Below, piece after piece: positions 16,806 through 27,421 of a DNA stretch of 64,000 nt. The notes below the pieces were generated by a model that worked only from the letters and a program-made list of their open reading frames with translations, did not search any database and had not been told where the DNA came from. The translations under genes and the position numbers were made by a program. How positions within the stretch are numbered: the first letter of the stretch is position 1; each line of letters begins with the position of its first letter. The DNA is from Stenotrophomonas sp046736075 (lineage in GTDB: Bacteria; Pseudomonadota; Gammaproteobacteria; Xanthomonadales; Xanthomonadaceae): the NCBI RefSeq assembly GCF_046736075.1, contig NZ_CP177163.1, positions 2,542,001 through 2,606,000 on the forward strand. The letters are read 5' to 3'.

Positions 16806-17108
16806 TCAGGGCGTGCGCTTGAGCGAGGCATCCACCTCGCCGGTGACAAAGCAATGCGGGTTGTTGAACATCGTCACGCGGGTCAGGTGGTCCAGCAGCG
16901 CTTCGCGTGCGGCCTCGAACTCGGCGGGCGATGCCAGCGTGCCATCAAGACAGCACAACACCGCCGATTCGCCCAGCGACGCATCGATCTCGCTCAACGC
17001 CTGCGCAGGGCTGGCAGCGAAACGGGCGCGGAAGTCGGCATCGCTGCTCAGCAGGTCCAGCAGCTTGACGGCATCGGCGGGGCTCAGGGGGGTCTTTTCA
17101 CTCGACAT
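16806..17108 (-). CDS. Putative modified-peptide precursor (Nif11/NHLP-like leader)
   Basis: This 100-aa protein has a helical leader of the Nif11/NHLP kind: residues 14-45 contain VKLLDLLSSDADFRARFAAS followed by PAQALSEI. The C-terminal part has cysteines at 52, 53 and 86 and the segment FNNPHCFVTGEVDASLK. It fits TIGR04509 (mod_pep_NH_fam), the predicted substrate of the neighbouring dehydrogenase. The start at 17108 is chosen to match the leader; a longer frame to 17231 exists, but its extra residues are low-complexity. It is divergent from the dehydrogenase and convergent with the cyclase. The core sequence and the modification are unknown. Confidence 0.8.
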   Translation of the reverse strand: MSSEKTPLSPADAVKLLDLLSSDADFRARFAASPAQALSEIDASLGESAVLCCLDGTLASPAEFEAAREALLDHLTRVTMFNNPHCFVTGEVDASLKRTP

Positions 17109-17321
17109 GCAGGCAGTCTCGACAGAAGAAGAATCGCGGGGCAACAGGACAGGCGCGGCCGGTCGTTGCCGGCAAGCCTGCGATCGGTAGCGGCCAGAGC
17201 AGGGGCGACTTGAATACGCCATGCCGCCCACCTGCAGGGACGGCTGCTCCTGAAGAATACGGTGCGGGTGCCGACAACGAAGGGCGGACGCGGTCCGCGA
17301 CGCATTCAGGAGGGCGTGGAT

Positions 17322-18506
17322 ATGTCAGCAGGTTCGTCGATGCGACGATGCGGGATCGTGCAGCTTGAGCCGCAGTGCGAGGTGTCCTTCTCATTGCAGA
17401 GCGTACTGCGCGGTGGCAGTGGCGTGGACACGCATCTTCGCTGGCTTGCCCTGGCGCCGCATCTGGATGCGCCGGTGGAACTGGAGGAGTCCGCCGTGCT
17501 GCTGCTCGGCCGGTTCGACCCGCAGCACTGGAGCGCGCCACCTGCCGACGCCGATGATCGCGTGCTGCAGACCCTGATCGCGTTGGGCCTGGTGTTCGTG
17601 CGTGACCACGCGCATCCGTTGCGCGCACGCGATGAGCAGCTTCGCGACATGCACTGGTGGGGCCCGGCCGCCATCGCCCACTGGATGGGGCGGTGGCAGG
17701 GGCAGGACAGCGCCGCCGCGCTGGAATCGGCCGGCATGCAGACCGCCGCAGGCCTGCGCGAGAACCTGGGCGCACCACCGCCGGCAGTGGCGCTGCGGGA
17801 CGGCGTCAGCACGCTGCTTCCGCATCCGGACGAAGATGCGTTCGATGCGCTCCTGCAGTCGCGTGCGACGTGCCGGAATTTCGATGTCTCCCAGGCCCTG
17901 CCGCTGCAGGAGCTGGCGCGCCTGCTCAAGCGTGTCTTCGCCGCCACCGGCCGGTATGAACTCCAGGCCGACAGCACCTTCTTCAAGAAGACCGTGCCGT
18001 CTGCCGGCGGGCTGCATCCCACCGAGGCCTACCTGCTGGTGCAGCATGTCGCCGGGCTGGCGGCGGGCATCTATCACTACGACCCGGCCTCGCACGCGGT
18101 GACGCGATTGCCTGGCGATGGCGCACAAATGCGCGATGTGGCGTTGTCGGCCTTGGCCGGCCAGCATTGGTTCGCCGATGCGCATGTGCTGGTGGTGCTG
18201 GCGCCGCGCTATCCGCGCACGTACTGGAAGTACCGCAATCACGCCAAGGCGTACCGCGCCGTGACCCTGGATGTGGGGCACCTGTCCCAGCAGCTGCTGC
18301 TGTGCGCGACCCAGCAGAAGCTGGGTGCATTCGTCACCGCCGCCATCAACGAGCATGAGATCGAACGCCTGCTCGGGCTTGAGCCGATGGCCGAAGGTCC
18401 GATGGCCATCTGCGGCGTCGGCTGGCGCGCGGCAGAGATGACCACGACCGAGTTCGACCCCGGTCAGCGCGTCTGGGAAAAAGCGCGTGGCGCGGAAGCG
18501 GGATGA
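17322..18506 (+). CDS. Putative peptide-maturation dehydrogenase (SagB-type nitroreductase)
   Basis: The 394-aa protein belongs to the SagB-type FMN dehydrogenase family. Residues about 185-380 form the nitroreductase fold, with SRATCRNFDVSQALPLQELA, KKTVPSAGGLHPTEAYLLVQ and a GHLSQQLLLCATQQKLGAFV helix. Related SagB enzymes oxidise azolines to azoles in RiPPs. Here no YcaO cyclodehydratase is next to it, so the substrate chemistry is open. It fits TIGR04511 (SagB_rel_DH_2) and its usual partners are the precursor and cyclase beside it. The ATG at 17322 is fixed by AGGAGG at 17308-17313; the upstream in-frame codons are discounted. Confidence 0.85.
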   Translation: MSAGSSMRRCGIVQLEPQCEVSFSLQSVLRGGSGVDTHLRWLALAPHLDAPVELEESAVLLLGRFDPQHWSAPPADADDRVLQTLIALGLVFVRDHAHPLRARDEQLRDMHWWGPAAIAHWMGRWQGQDSAAALESAGMQTAAGLRENLGAPPPAVALRDGVSTLLPHPDEDAFDALLQSRATCRNFDVSQALPLQELARLLKRVFAATGRYELQADSTFFKKTVPSAGGLHPTEAYLLVQHVAGLAAGIYHYDPASHAVTRLPGDGAQMRDVALSALAGQHWFADAHVLVVLAPRYPRTYWKYRNHAKAYRAVTLDVGHLSQQLLLCATQQKLGAFVTAAINEHEIERLLGLEPMAEGPMAICGVGWRAAEMTTTEFDPGQRVWEKARGAEAG

Positions 18507-18542
18507 TCGCGGGGTCGCGGCGACCATCCCTCGCCACCTGGC

Positions 18543-20528
<1,986 letters not shown>

Positions 20529-20583
20529 GGTGGTCTCGTTGCGCGGGCCAGTGGCGGCGGTGCCCTGCGACACCGCCCGTGCA

Positions 20584-22194
20584 TTACATGCGGAACACGC
20601 CGAAATCGGTCTTCCGCGCCGGGGCGTTGAGGCTGGCCGACAGCGCCAGACCCAGCACGCGCCGGGTGTCGGCCGGATCGATCACGCCGTCGTCCCACAA
20701 CCGCGCGCTGGCGTAGTAGGGATGCCCCTGCTGCTCGAACTGCGTGCGGATCGGCGACTTGAAATGGTCTTCCTCGTCCGCCGACCACTGCCCGCCCTTC
20801 GCCTCGATGCCGTCGCGCTTGACCGTGGCCAGCACGCTGGCGGCCTGTTCGCCGCCCATCACGCCGATGCGCGCGTTCGGCCACATCCACAGGAAGTTGG
20901 GCGAGTAGGCGCGACCGCACATGCCGTAGTTGCCGGCACCGAACGAGCCGCCGATCACCACGGTGAACTTGGGCACCTTGGCGCAGGCCACGGCCATCAC
21001 CAGCTTGGCCCCGTCCTTGGCAATGCCGCCGTGTTCGTACTTGCGGCCGACCATGAAGCCGGTGATGTTCTGCAGGAACACCAGCGGAATGCCACGCTGG
21101 GTGCACAGTTCGATGAAGTGCGCGCCCTTCAGCGCGGACTCGGAGAACAGGATGCCGTTGTTGGCGATGATGCCCACCGGGTAGCCGTGCAGGTGCGCGA
21201 AGCCGGTGACCAGGGTGGCGCCATAGCGCGGCTTGAATTCATCGAAGCGCGAATCGTCGACGATGCGCATGATCACTTCGCGTACGTCGTACGGCTTGCG
21301 GGTGTCGGCCGGGATCACGCCGTACAGCTCGTTCTCCGGGTAGCGCGGTGCCACCGGCGCCTGCACTGCCAGCGAAGGCTCCGGCTTGCGCCAGTTGAGC
21401 TGGGCGATGATCGCGCGGACCCGGGCCAGGGCCTGCAGGTCGTTGTCGGCCATGTGGTCGGCCACGCCGGAGATGCGCGTGTGCACGTCGGCACCGCCGA
21501 GTTCTTCGGCCGTCACCACTTCGCCGGTTGCCGCCTTCACCAGCGGCGGACCGCCGAGGAAGATGGTGCCCTGCTCGCGCACGATCACCGTCTCATCGCT
21601 CATCGCCGGCACGTAGGCACCGCCGGCGGTGCACGAGCCCATCACGCAGGCGATCTGCGGAATGCCCTGTGCCGACAGGTTGGCCTGGTTGTAGAAGATG
21701 CGGCCGAAATGATCGCGGTCCGGGAACACCTCGTCCTGCAGCGGCAGGAATGCGCCGCCCGAATCGACCAGATAGATGCACGGCAGGCGGTTCTGTTCGG
21801 CCACTTCCTGCGCGCGCAGGTGCTTCTTGACCGTCATCGGGTAGTAGGTGCCGCCCTTGACGGTGGCATCGTTGGCCACGATCACGCACTCCACGCCGGA
21901 CACGCGGCCGATGCCGGCGACCACGCCCGCGCTCGGGATCGAGTCGCCATACATGCCGTGCGCGGCCAGCGGCGCGATTTCCAGGAAGGCGCTGCCCGGA
22001 TCGAGCAGGGCATCGATGCGGTCGCGCACCAGCAGCTTGCCGCGTGCGGTGTGCTTCTGCCGTGCCGCCTCGCTGCCGCCCAGCGCGGTGTGCGCCAGGG
22101 TGGCGCGCAGGTCATCCACCACCGCCTGCAGTGCAGCGCGGTTGGCTTCAAAGGTCTCGCTGCCCGGTTGCAGCTGGGTGCTCAGTACCGTCAT
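20584..22194 (-). CDS. liuB: Methylcrotonoyl-CoA carboxylase, beta (carboxyltransferase) subunit
   Basis: The 536-aa carboxyltransferase has the paired crotonase folds of the acyl-CoA carboxylase beta family. Landmarks are RDRIDALLDPGSAFLEIAPL near residue 60, MGSCTAGGAYVPAMSDE near 185, and GGSFGAGNYGMCGRAYSPNF near 410. This combination is typical of methylcrotonoyl-CoA rather than propionyl-CoA enzymes. It lies between liuA (13 bp away) and liuD (55 bp away) on the same strand. Confidence 0.96.
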   Translation of the reverse strand: MTVLSTQLQPGSETFEANRAALQAVVDDLRATLAHTALGGSEAARQKHTARGKLLVRDRIDALLDPGSAFLEIAPLAAHGMYGDSIPSAGVVAGIGRVSGVECVIVANDATVKGGTYYPMTVKKHLRAQEVAEQNRLPCIYLVDSGGAFLPLQDEVFPDRDHFGRIFYNQANLSAQGIPQIACVMGSCTAGGAYVPAMSDETVIVREQGTIFLGGPPLVKAATGEVVTAEELGGADVHTRISGVADHMADNDLQALARVRAIIAQLNWRKPEPSLAVQAPVAPRYPENELYGVIPADTRKPYDVREVIMRIVDDSRFDEFKPRYGATLVTGFAHLHGYPVGIIANNGILFSESALKGAHFIELCTQRGIPLVFLQNITGFMVGRKYEHGGIAKDGAKLVMAVACAKVPKFTVVIGGSFGAGNYGMCGRAYSPNFLWMWPNARIGVMGGEQAASVLATVKRDGIEAKGGQWSADEEDHFKSPIRTQFEQQGHPYYASARLWDDGVIDPADTRRVLGLALSASLNAPARKTDFGVFRM

Positions 22195-22207
22195 GGCGTG
22201 TCTTTCC

Positions 22208-23371
22208 TTACAGCGTGCGCTGGAACAGTTCGCGGCCGATCAGCATGCGGCGGATCTCCGAGGTGCCGGCGCCGATTTCATACAGCTTGGCGTCGCGCCA
22301 CAGGCGCCCGGTCGGGTACTCGTTGATGTAGCCGTTGCCGCCCAGGATCTGGATGGCCTGGCCGGTCAGCCAGGTGGCCTTCTCGGCCGAGTAGAGGATC
22401 GCACCGGCCGCGTCCTGGCGCGTGGTGCGGCCCTGGTCGCAGGCGCGCGCCACCGCGTACACATAGGCGCGGCAGGCGTTGAGGCCCACGTACATGTCGG
22501 CCAGCTTGGCCTGGATCAGCTGGAACGTGCCGATCGCCTCGCCGAACTGCTTGCGCTCGTGCACGTACGGCATCACCACGTCCATCGCGGCGGCCATCAG
22601 CCCCAGCGGGCCGCCGGACAGCACCACACGCTCGAAGTCCAGGCCGGACATCAGCACCTTGACGCCACCGCCGACCGCGCCCAGCACATTGGCCTCGGGC
22701 ACTTCGCAGTCCTCGAACACCAGTTCGCAGGTGTTGGAGCCGCGCATGCCGAGCTTGTCCAGCTTCTGCGCGGTGGAGAAGCCCTTCATGCCCTTTTCCA
22801 CCAGGAACGCGGTGATGCCCTTGGCACCGGCGGCCAGGTCGGTCTTGGCATAGACCACCAGCACATCCGCATCGGGACCGTTGGTGATCCACATCTTGTT
22901 GCCGTTGAGCACGTAGTGGTCACCGCGCTTGTCGGCGCGCAGCTTCATCGACACGACGTCCGACCCCGCCCCGGGTTCGCTCATCGCCAGTGCGCCGACT
23001 TTCTCGCCGCTGCACAGGCCGGGCAGGAAGCGCTGCTTCTGTTCTTCGGTACCGTTCTTGCGCAGCTGGTTCACGCACAGGTTGGAGTGCGCGCCGTAGG
23101 ACAGGGCGATGCCACCGGAGGCGCGGGAGATCTCTTCCATCGCCACCACGTGCGCGAGATAGCCCATGCCGCTGCCGCCGTATTCTTCCTCCACGGTCAG
23201 GCCGAGCAGGCCCTGTTCGCCGAACTTGCGCCACAGTGCGTTGGGGAACAGGTTCTCCTCATCGGCCTTGGCGGCCAGCGGCGCGACCTCGGCGGAGGCA
23301 AAATGGGCCACGCTCTGGCGCAGCAGGTCGATCTCTTCGCCGAGATCGAAGTTCATGGTCGGGACGTGCAT
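22208..23371 (-). CDS. liuA: Isovaleryl-CoA dehydrogenase
   Basis: The 387-aa acyl-CoA dehydrogenase oxidises isovaleryl-CoA to 3-methylcrotonyl-CoA, passing electrons to ETF. Landmarks are ALSYGAHSNLCVNQL near residue 90, the FAD-binding LAMSEPGAGSDVVSMK near 128, ERVVLSGGPLGLMAAAMDVV with the catalytic Glu near 248, and GGNGYINEYPTGRLWRDAKL near 345. It is the first gene of the liu operon, divergent from a TetR regulator across a 146-bp region with palindromes. Confidence 0.96.
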   Translation of the reverse strand: MHVPTMNFDLGEEIDLLRQSVAHFASAEVAPLAAKADEENLFPNALWRKFGEQGLLGLTVEEEYGGSGMGYLAHVVAMEEISRASGGIALSYGAHSNLCVNQLRKNGTEEQKQRFLPGLCSGEKVGALAMSEPGAGSDVVSMKLRADKRGDHYVLNGNKMWITNGPDADVLVVYAKTDLAAGAKGITAFLVEKGMKGFSTAQKLDKLGMRGSNTCELVFEDCEVPEANVLGAVGGGVKVLMSGLDFERVVLSGGPLGLMAAAMDVVMPYVHERKQFGEAIGTFQLIQAKLADMYVGLNACRAYVYAVARACDQGRTTRQDAAGAILYSAEKATWLTGQAIQILGGNGYINEYPTGRLWRDAKLYEIGAGTSEIRRMLIGRELFQRTL

Positions 23372-23480
23372 GGGCGACTCCGCAACAACAAGGGATGGGA
23401 CGCGCCGGGAGGGATGGACGGGCTGACAGGGCCGTCCCGCGGGCGATGTTTCGCCAGCGTAGCCGGGTTCGACAAAGAAG

Positions 23481-23503
23481 TGAATACAAATTCAAAAATT
23501 GAA
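23481..23503. promoter_or_regulatory. Overlapping palindromes in the liuA-TetR divergent promoter
   Basis: TGAAT-N4-ATTCA (23481-23494) overlaps the perfect TTCAA-AAA-TTGAA (23491-23503). The region is strikingly A+T-rich for this genome and lies 15 bp before the TetR start, a fitting site for autorepression and control of liuABD. Which palindrome is the operator is not decidable by eye. Confidence 0.6.
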
Positions 23504-23517
23504 CATAGAATCAACAA

Positions 23518-24123
23518 ATGGCCTACAAACGCTCCGCCCTGATGGAAGAACGCCTTGCCGGCGCCCGTGAACGCATCCTGCTGGCGACCCGTGCGCTGGT
23601 AGCGGCCGGCGGCTACCGCAATGCCCCGGTGACCGCCGTGGCGGCCGAGGCCGGGGTCTCCACCGGCCTGATCTACCGGCACTTCCCGTCCAAGGCCGAG
23701 CTGTTCGTCGAGGTGCTCACGGCGGCGGTGGCGCATGAGCTGCGCATCTTCGAGGCGATTGCCGCCGAACCGCTGCCCGCGCCCGAGCGCCTGCGCCGGG
23801 CGATCACCGCCTTCGTGCGCCGCGCCCTGGCTGGCCCCGGGCTGGCCTACGCCTTCATCGCCGAGCCAGTGGACCCGGAGGTGGACGCCGAGCGCATCCG
23901 CTGCCGCCGGCTGTTCGGTGACGTGTTCCGCCGCATCATCGCCGACGGCATCGCGGACGGCAGCTTCCCTGCGCAGGACACCGCCGTGGCCGCCGCCTGC
24001 ATCGTCGGGGCGTTCACCGAAGCGCTGGTCGGGCCGACCGCGCCCAGCCGAGATGCGCAGGGCGACGAGAATGCGCTGGTCGCGTCGATCTGCGATTTCT
24101 GCCTGCGCGCCGCCGGCGCCTGA
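23518..24123 (+). CDS. TetR-family regulator, probable regulator of leucine catabolism (LiuQ-like)
   Basis: This 201-aa protein has a TetR DNA-binding domain: RILLATRALVAAGGYRNAPV, then AAEAGVSTGLIYRHFPSKAE at residues 38-57. The C-terminal helical ligand domain is variable, as usual. It faces liuABD across 146 bp with palindromes. Branched-chain pathways in proteobacteria are known to be controlled by MerR-type LiuR or TetR-type LiuQ; this protein fits the second, by position. The ligand, perhaps an acyl-CoA of the pathway, is inferred. Confidence 0.85.
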   Translation: MAYKRSALMEERLAGARERILLATRALVAAGGYRNAPVTAVAAEAGVSTGLIYRHFPSKAELFVEVLTAAVAHELRIFEAIAAEPLPAPERLRRAITAFVRRALAGPGLAYAFIAEPVDPEVDAERIRCRRLFGDVFRRIIADGIADGSFPAQDTAVAAACIVGAFTEALVGPTAPSRDAQGDENALVASICDFCLRAAGA

Positions 24124-24237
24124 GTCGCGCCGATGCTGCAATGCGACACCCGGGGGCGGCTTGCAGAGCGCCGCCGACGCTGGTCATACTCGGCCGACAA
24201 GCCGTGGTCCAACGACTACCAGCCAGGGGTATAGAGA

Positions 24238-24756
24238 GTGCGGAATTACGACCTCGAGTTCCTGAAACGCTTCTCCATGGTCATCGCGCTGCTGATGGCC
24301 ATCACGCTCGGCCTGATTCTCTTTGCAGCGTATCTGCACACCAGCATTCCCCCTGAAATCTCGCCGCAGGCGGTGAAGCGCACCGAACAGCGCATCGCCC
24401 CGGCCGGCGCGGTCTATGCCGGCAGCACCGGTGCGGCGGCCCAGGCAGCGGCCAAGGCGGCCGCGCTCGCCAAGGCGGCCTCGCAGGTTGCCTATGGCGG
24501 CACCACCGACGGCAAGGTGATCTTCGACAACCTCTGCACCGCCTGCCACACCAACGGCGTGGGCAACGCTCCCACCCTGGACCACGGCCACTGGGATGCG
24601 CGCATCGCCCAGGGCAAGGACACCCTCTACAAGCACGCGGTGGAGGGCTACACCGGTCCGGATGGCGGCATCATGCCGCCCAAGGGCGGCAACCCGGCCC
24701 TGACCGAAGAGCAGATCCACGCCACCGTCGACTGGATGCTGGCCAACCTCAAGTAG
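24238..24756 (+). CDS. Membrane-anchored class I c-type cytochrome (cytochrome c5-like)
   Basis: The 172-aa protein begins with a GTG and has one N-terminal membrane helix (residues about 13-33), followed by an Ala-rich linker. A single haem-binding site CTACH at about residue 98 has a distal Met in GIMPPKGGNPALTEEQI near 141. It is probably periplasmic and carries electrons to an oxidase. An AGGGG lies about 9 bp upstream of the GTG. Its stop codon TAG sits inside the GTAG head of the first REP of the array that follows, so the mRNA 3' end is capped by a hairpin directly after translation stops. Confidence 0.9.
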   Translation: MRNYDLEFLKRFSMVIALLMAITLGLILFAAYLHTSIPPEISPQAVKRTEQRIAPAGAVYAGSTGAAAQAAAKAAALAKAASQVAYGGTTDGKVIFDNLCTACHTNGVGNAPTLDHGHWDARIAQGKDTLYKHAVEGYTGPDGGIMPPKGGNPALTEEQIHATVDWMLANLK

Positions 24757-24898
24757 TGCCGGCCGCTGGCCGGCAACCACCCCCCCGGCTCGCCAACCCG
24801 TAGTGCCGGCCGCTGGCCGGCAAGGTAGTGCCAGCCGCTGGCCGGCAAGGTAGTGCCAGCCGCTGGCCGGCAAGGTAGTGCCGGCCGCTGGCCGGCAA
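24753..24898. repeat. Array of five SMAG/REP palindromes
   Basis: Five GTAGTGCCRGCCGCTGGCCG-type palindromes start at 24753, 24800, 24825, 24850 and 24875; the last four repeat with an exact 25-bp period. The palindrome is about 22 bp, so copies are head to tail with almost no spacer. Two copies carry CCAGCC in place of CCGGCC. This is the densest array in the window. Confidence 0.9.
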
Positions 24899-25004
24899 CC
24901 AGACACCCCAAGCTGCTTTGCCCGAGCCGGCGTTCCGCCGCGCGGCGCTGGACGGGTCACATTTCAGCGGTAGTCTGTGCACCCTTTCGTGGAGAAGCCT
25001 GTCG

Positions 25005-26444
25005 ATGCGCCGTCGTTCCCTCGCCCTTGCCCTGTCGCTGGCGCTGCCGGCGTGCGCGTTCGCCCAGGCCCAGCCGCAGGCTCAACCGGCGTCGCCGGCC
25101 CCGGCCGCCCGTGCCACCGTCACCCTGACTGCCGCGCCTGCCGATTGGCGCGCCCTGGAGGGCCAGCAGGTGCGCATCGCCGCGCCGTTGACCCTGGCCG
25201 GTACCGACGGACTGGCGCGTTTCGGCGAGCTCACCGTGGCCTTCGACGGCCGCCTGTGGCAGCCCAGCGAGGTCGCCGCCCCGCGCAGCCCGGCCCACGA
25301 CAAGGTGGTGGCCGACAACCGTCACCGCCGCCTGCGCCTGGACGACGGCAGCGACGCCCGCGACCCGGGCCCGGTGGCCTACCTGCCGGCCGGCGCGAAC
25401 CTGCGCACCGGCATGATCCTGCGCAATGTGGAAGGCATCGTGCGGCTGGATGACAAGGGTGTTCCGCGCCTGCAGGTCACCCGCCCGCTGACGCTGCCGG
25501 CGCTGGAACGCCCGGCCGCCCCGGTGGTGGCCGGCAAGCTGCACATCGCCGCCTTCAACCTGGAGAACTTCTTCAACGGCGACGGCCAGGGCGGCGGGTT
25601 CCCGACCCTGCGCGGCGCGCGCACGCCGGCCGAACACCAGGCGCAGAAAACCAAGCTGGTGGCCACCATCAACGCGCTCGGCGCCGACGTGGCGGCGCTG
25701 ATGGAACTGGAGAATGACGGCTACGGCCCGCAGTCGGCGATCGCCCAGCTGGTCGATGCCCTCAATGCCGACCGCGGCGCCGGTGCCGACTGGCGCTTCA
25801 TCGATGCCAAGAAGGGGCCGGGCGAGAACCCGATCCGGGTCGGCATCATCTACCGTGCCTCGCGGGTCACCCCGGTCGGCGCGCCGGCCACGCTGGAGGA
25901 GGGCCCGTTCGGGCCGCACAGCCGGGTGCCGATGGCGCAGGCCTTCCGCGCCGGCAAGGGCGCGCCGTTCGTTGTCGTGGCCAACCACTTCAAGTCCAAG
26001 GGCTGCTCGGAAGCCAGCGGCGCCGATGCCGACCAGAAGGACGACCAGGCCTGCTGGAACGCCACCCGCGTGGACTCCGCCCGGCGCCTGGACCAGTGGC
26101 TGCGCACCGACCCGACCGGCGCCGGCACCGCCGACGCCGTGCTGCTGGGCGACTTCAATGCCTATGCGATGGAAGACCCGATCCGCACCCTGCACGATGC
26201 GGGCTGGCGCGACGCGTTCACCGAGGCGAAGGTCGCGCACCCCTACAGCTACGTCTACAACGGCATGAGCGGCCGGCTCGACCATGCGCTGTTGAGCCCG
26301 GGCATGGTCAAGCGCCTGCGCGGTGCCGCCGAATGGCACATCAATGCCGACGAAGCCGATGACGTCGGCTACCGCGACCGCAACGAAGCCGGCCCGTGGC
26401 GCAGCTCCGACCACGATCCGCTGCTGCTCGGGTTCGACCGGTAA
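25005..26444 (+). CDS. Secreted endonuclease/exonuclease/phosphatase-family nuclease (ExeM/NucH-like)
   Basis: The 479-aa protein has a signal peptide (MRRRSLALALSLALPACAFA). An N-terminal OB-like region follows (about 40-170), then an EEP domain from about residue 178: LHIAAFNLENFFNGDG, AALMELENDGYG, the VVVANHFKSKGCSE stretch near 322, LLGDFNAYAMEDP near 380 and SDHDPLLLGF at the end. These supply the catalytic Asn, Glu, His and Asp residues. The ATG at 25005 is supported by GGAGAAG at 24991 and by the signal peptide. It may degrade extracellular DNA or nucleotides. It stands alone between REPs and a convergent gene. Confidence 0.88.
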   Translation: MRRRSLALALSLALPACAFAQAQPQAQPASPAPAARATVTLTAAPADWRALEGQQVRIAAPLTLAGTDGLARFGELTVAFDGRLWQPSEVAAPRSPAHDKVVADNRHRRLRLDDGSDARDPGPVAYLPAGANLRTGMILRNVEGIVRLDDKGVPRLQVTRPLTLPALERPAAPVVAGKLHIAAFNLENFFNGDGQGGGFPTLRGARTPAEHQAQKTKLVATINALGADVAALMELENDGYGPQSAIAQLVDALNADRGAGADWRFIDAKKGPGENPIRVGIIYRASRVTPVGAPATLEEGPFGPHSRVPMAQAFRAGKGAPFVVVANHFKSKGCSEASGADADQKDDQACWNATRVDSARRLDQWLRTDPTGAGTADAVLLGDFNAYAMEDPIRTLHDAGWRDAFTEAKVAHPYSYVYNGMSGRLDHALLSPGMVKRLRGAAEWHINADEADDVGYRDRNEAGPWRSSDHDPLLLGFDR

Positions 26445-26464
26445 CCTGCATGCCGCAGGAGGAT

Positions 26465-26489
26465 GGGTGCCGACCGTTGGCCGGCACCC
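26465..26489. terminator. Hairpin between convergent genes
   Basis: GGGTGCCG-N9-CGGCACCC lies between the nuclease and the convergent EamA gene. It has no strong T run, and its loop resembles a REP element, so it could serve both directions as a terminator or be a solitary REP. Confidence 0.5.
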
Positions 26490-26493
26490 TGCC

Positions 26494-27366
26494 TTACACC
26501 GACCACGTTCCCCACGCGATCAACCCGATCGCCACCACCGCCAGCCCCAGGCCGACGCGGTTCCACACGCTGGTGCGTTCGCCGAACGCCAGGATGCCGA
26601 CCAGCGCACCCAGCACCACCACACCGATGTTCATCCCGGCAAAGACCACCGCCGGGCTGTCCGGCAAGTGCTGGTGGGCGCGCACGTAGAACAGGATGTT
26701 GCCGAAGTTGAGCAGGCCCAGCAGCGCGCCGGCGCCCACGTTGCGCCAGTGCAGCGGCGCGGCACCGCTGGCGTGCCGCCACACCTGCAGCCCCAGCATC
26801 AGCACGAAGGCCAGCCCGAAGCTGGCGGTCAGGGCCGCCATCGACGGTGTACCCGACAGCGCCACCTGCTTGAGCAGGATGTCCACCAGCGCATAGCCCA
26901 CCCACACCCCGAGCAGCCACGGCCACGCGCGCCCGCCCCCGGCCTCGGTGGCCAGGGCACGCGGGCGCACGCTGATGCCCAGGATCGCCAGCAGGCCCAG
27001 CCCCAGCCCGGCCAGCTTCCAGCCGTTGGCGGTTTCACCGAACAGCAGGAAGGCCGCCAGCAGCGACAGCAGCAGTGACAGGCGCTGGGCCACGTCGCTG
27101 CGCACGATGCCGGCACGGGTCACCGCGCGGGCCATCACCAGGAAAATCGCCGGCAGGGCGACCGCCAACCCGAGCAGGGCCAGCCACGGCGCATGCGTGG
27201 AGCGCAGCGATGCCAGCGAAGGGTTCAACAGCAGCAGGCTGAGCACGCTGGCGACCAGATAGTTCCAGGTCACCACCTGCGGCATGTCCAGGTGCCGGCG
27301 CGGTGCCAGCTTCAGCAGAACCGAGACCAGCACGCTGCAGATGACGCTGAAAACCAGATGGTGCAT
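26494..27366 (-). CDS. EamA/DMT-family transporter
   Basis: The 290-aa protein is almost entirely hydrophobic, with about ten membrane helices in two EamA repeats (LVFSVICSVLVSVLLKL at the start; VGYALVDILLKQVALSG begins the second half near residue 155). Family members export metabolites or amino acids. No neighbour indicates the substrate. It is divergent from a hydrolase gene 55 bp away. Confidence 0.88.
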   Translation of the reverse strand: MHHLVFSVICSVLVSVLLKLAPRRHLDMPQVVTWNYLVASVLSLLLLNPSLASLRSTHAPWLALLGLAVALPAIFLVMARAVTRAGIVRSDVAQRLSLLLSLLAAFLLFGETANGWKLAGLGLGLLAILGISVRPRALATEAGGGRAWPWLLGVWVGYALVDILLKQVALSGTPSMAALTASFGLAFVLMLGLQVWRHASGAAPLHWRNVGAGALLGLLNFGNILFYVRAHQHLPDSPAVVFAGMNIGVVVLGALVGILAFGERTSVWNRVGLGLAVVAIGLIAWGTWSV

Positions 27367-27421
27367 GACGGACCCGGCGGGAGCGGCGGTGAAGCACGCG
27401 GAGGGACGCTATTATGACGCC

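Noticed and set aside
24753..24898. CRISPR-like array
   Set aside because: The units are palindromic REPs with identical or no spacers, and no cas genes are near. The same holds for the arrays at 35737 and 56733.
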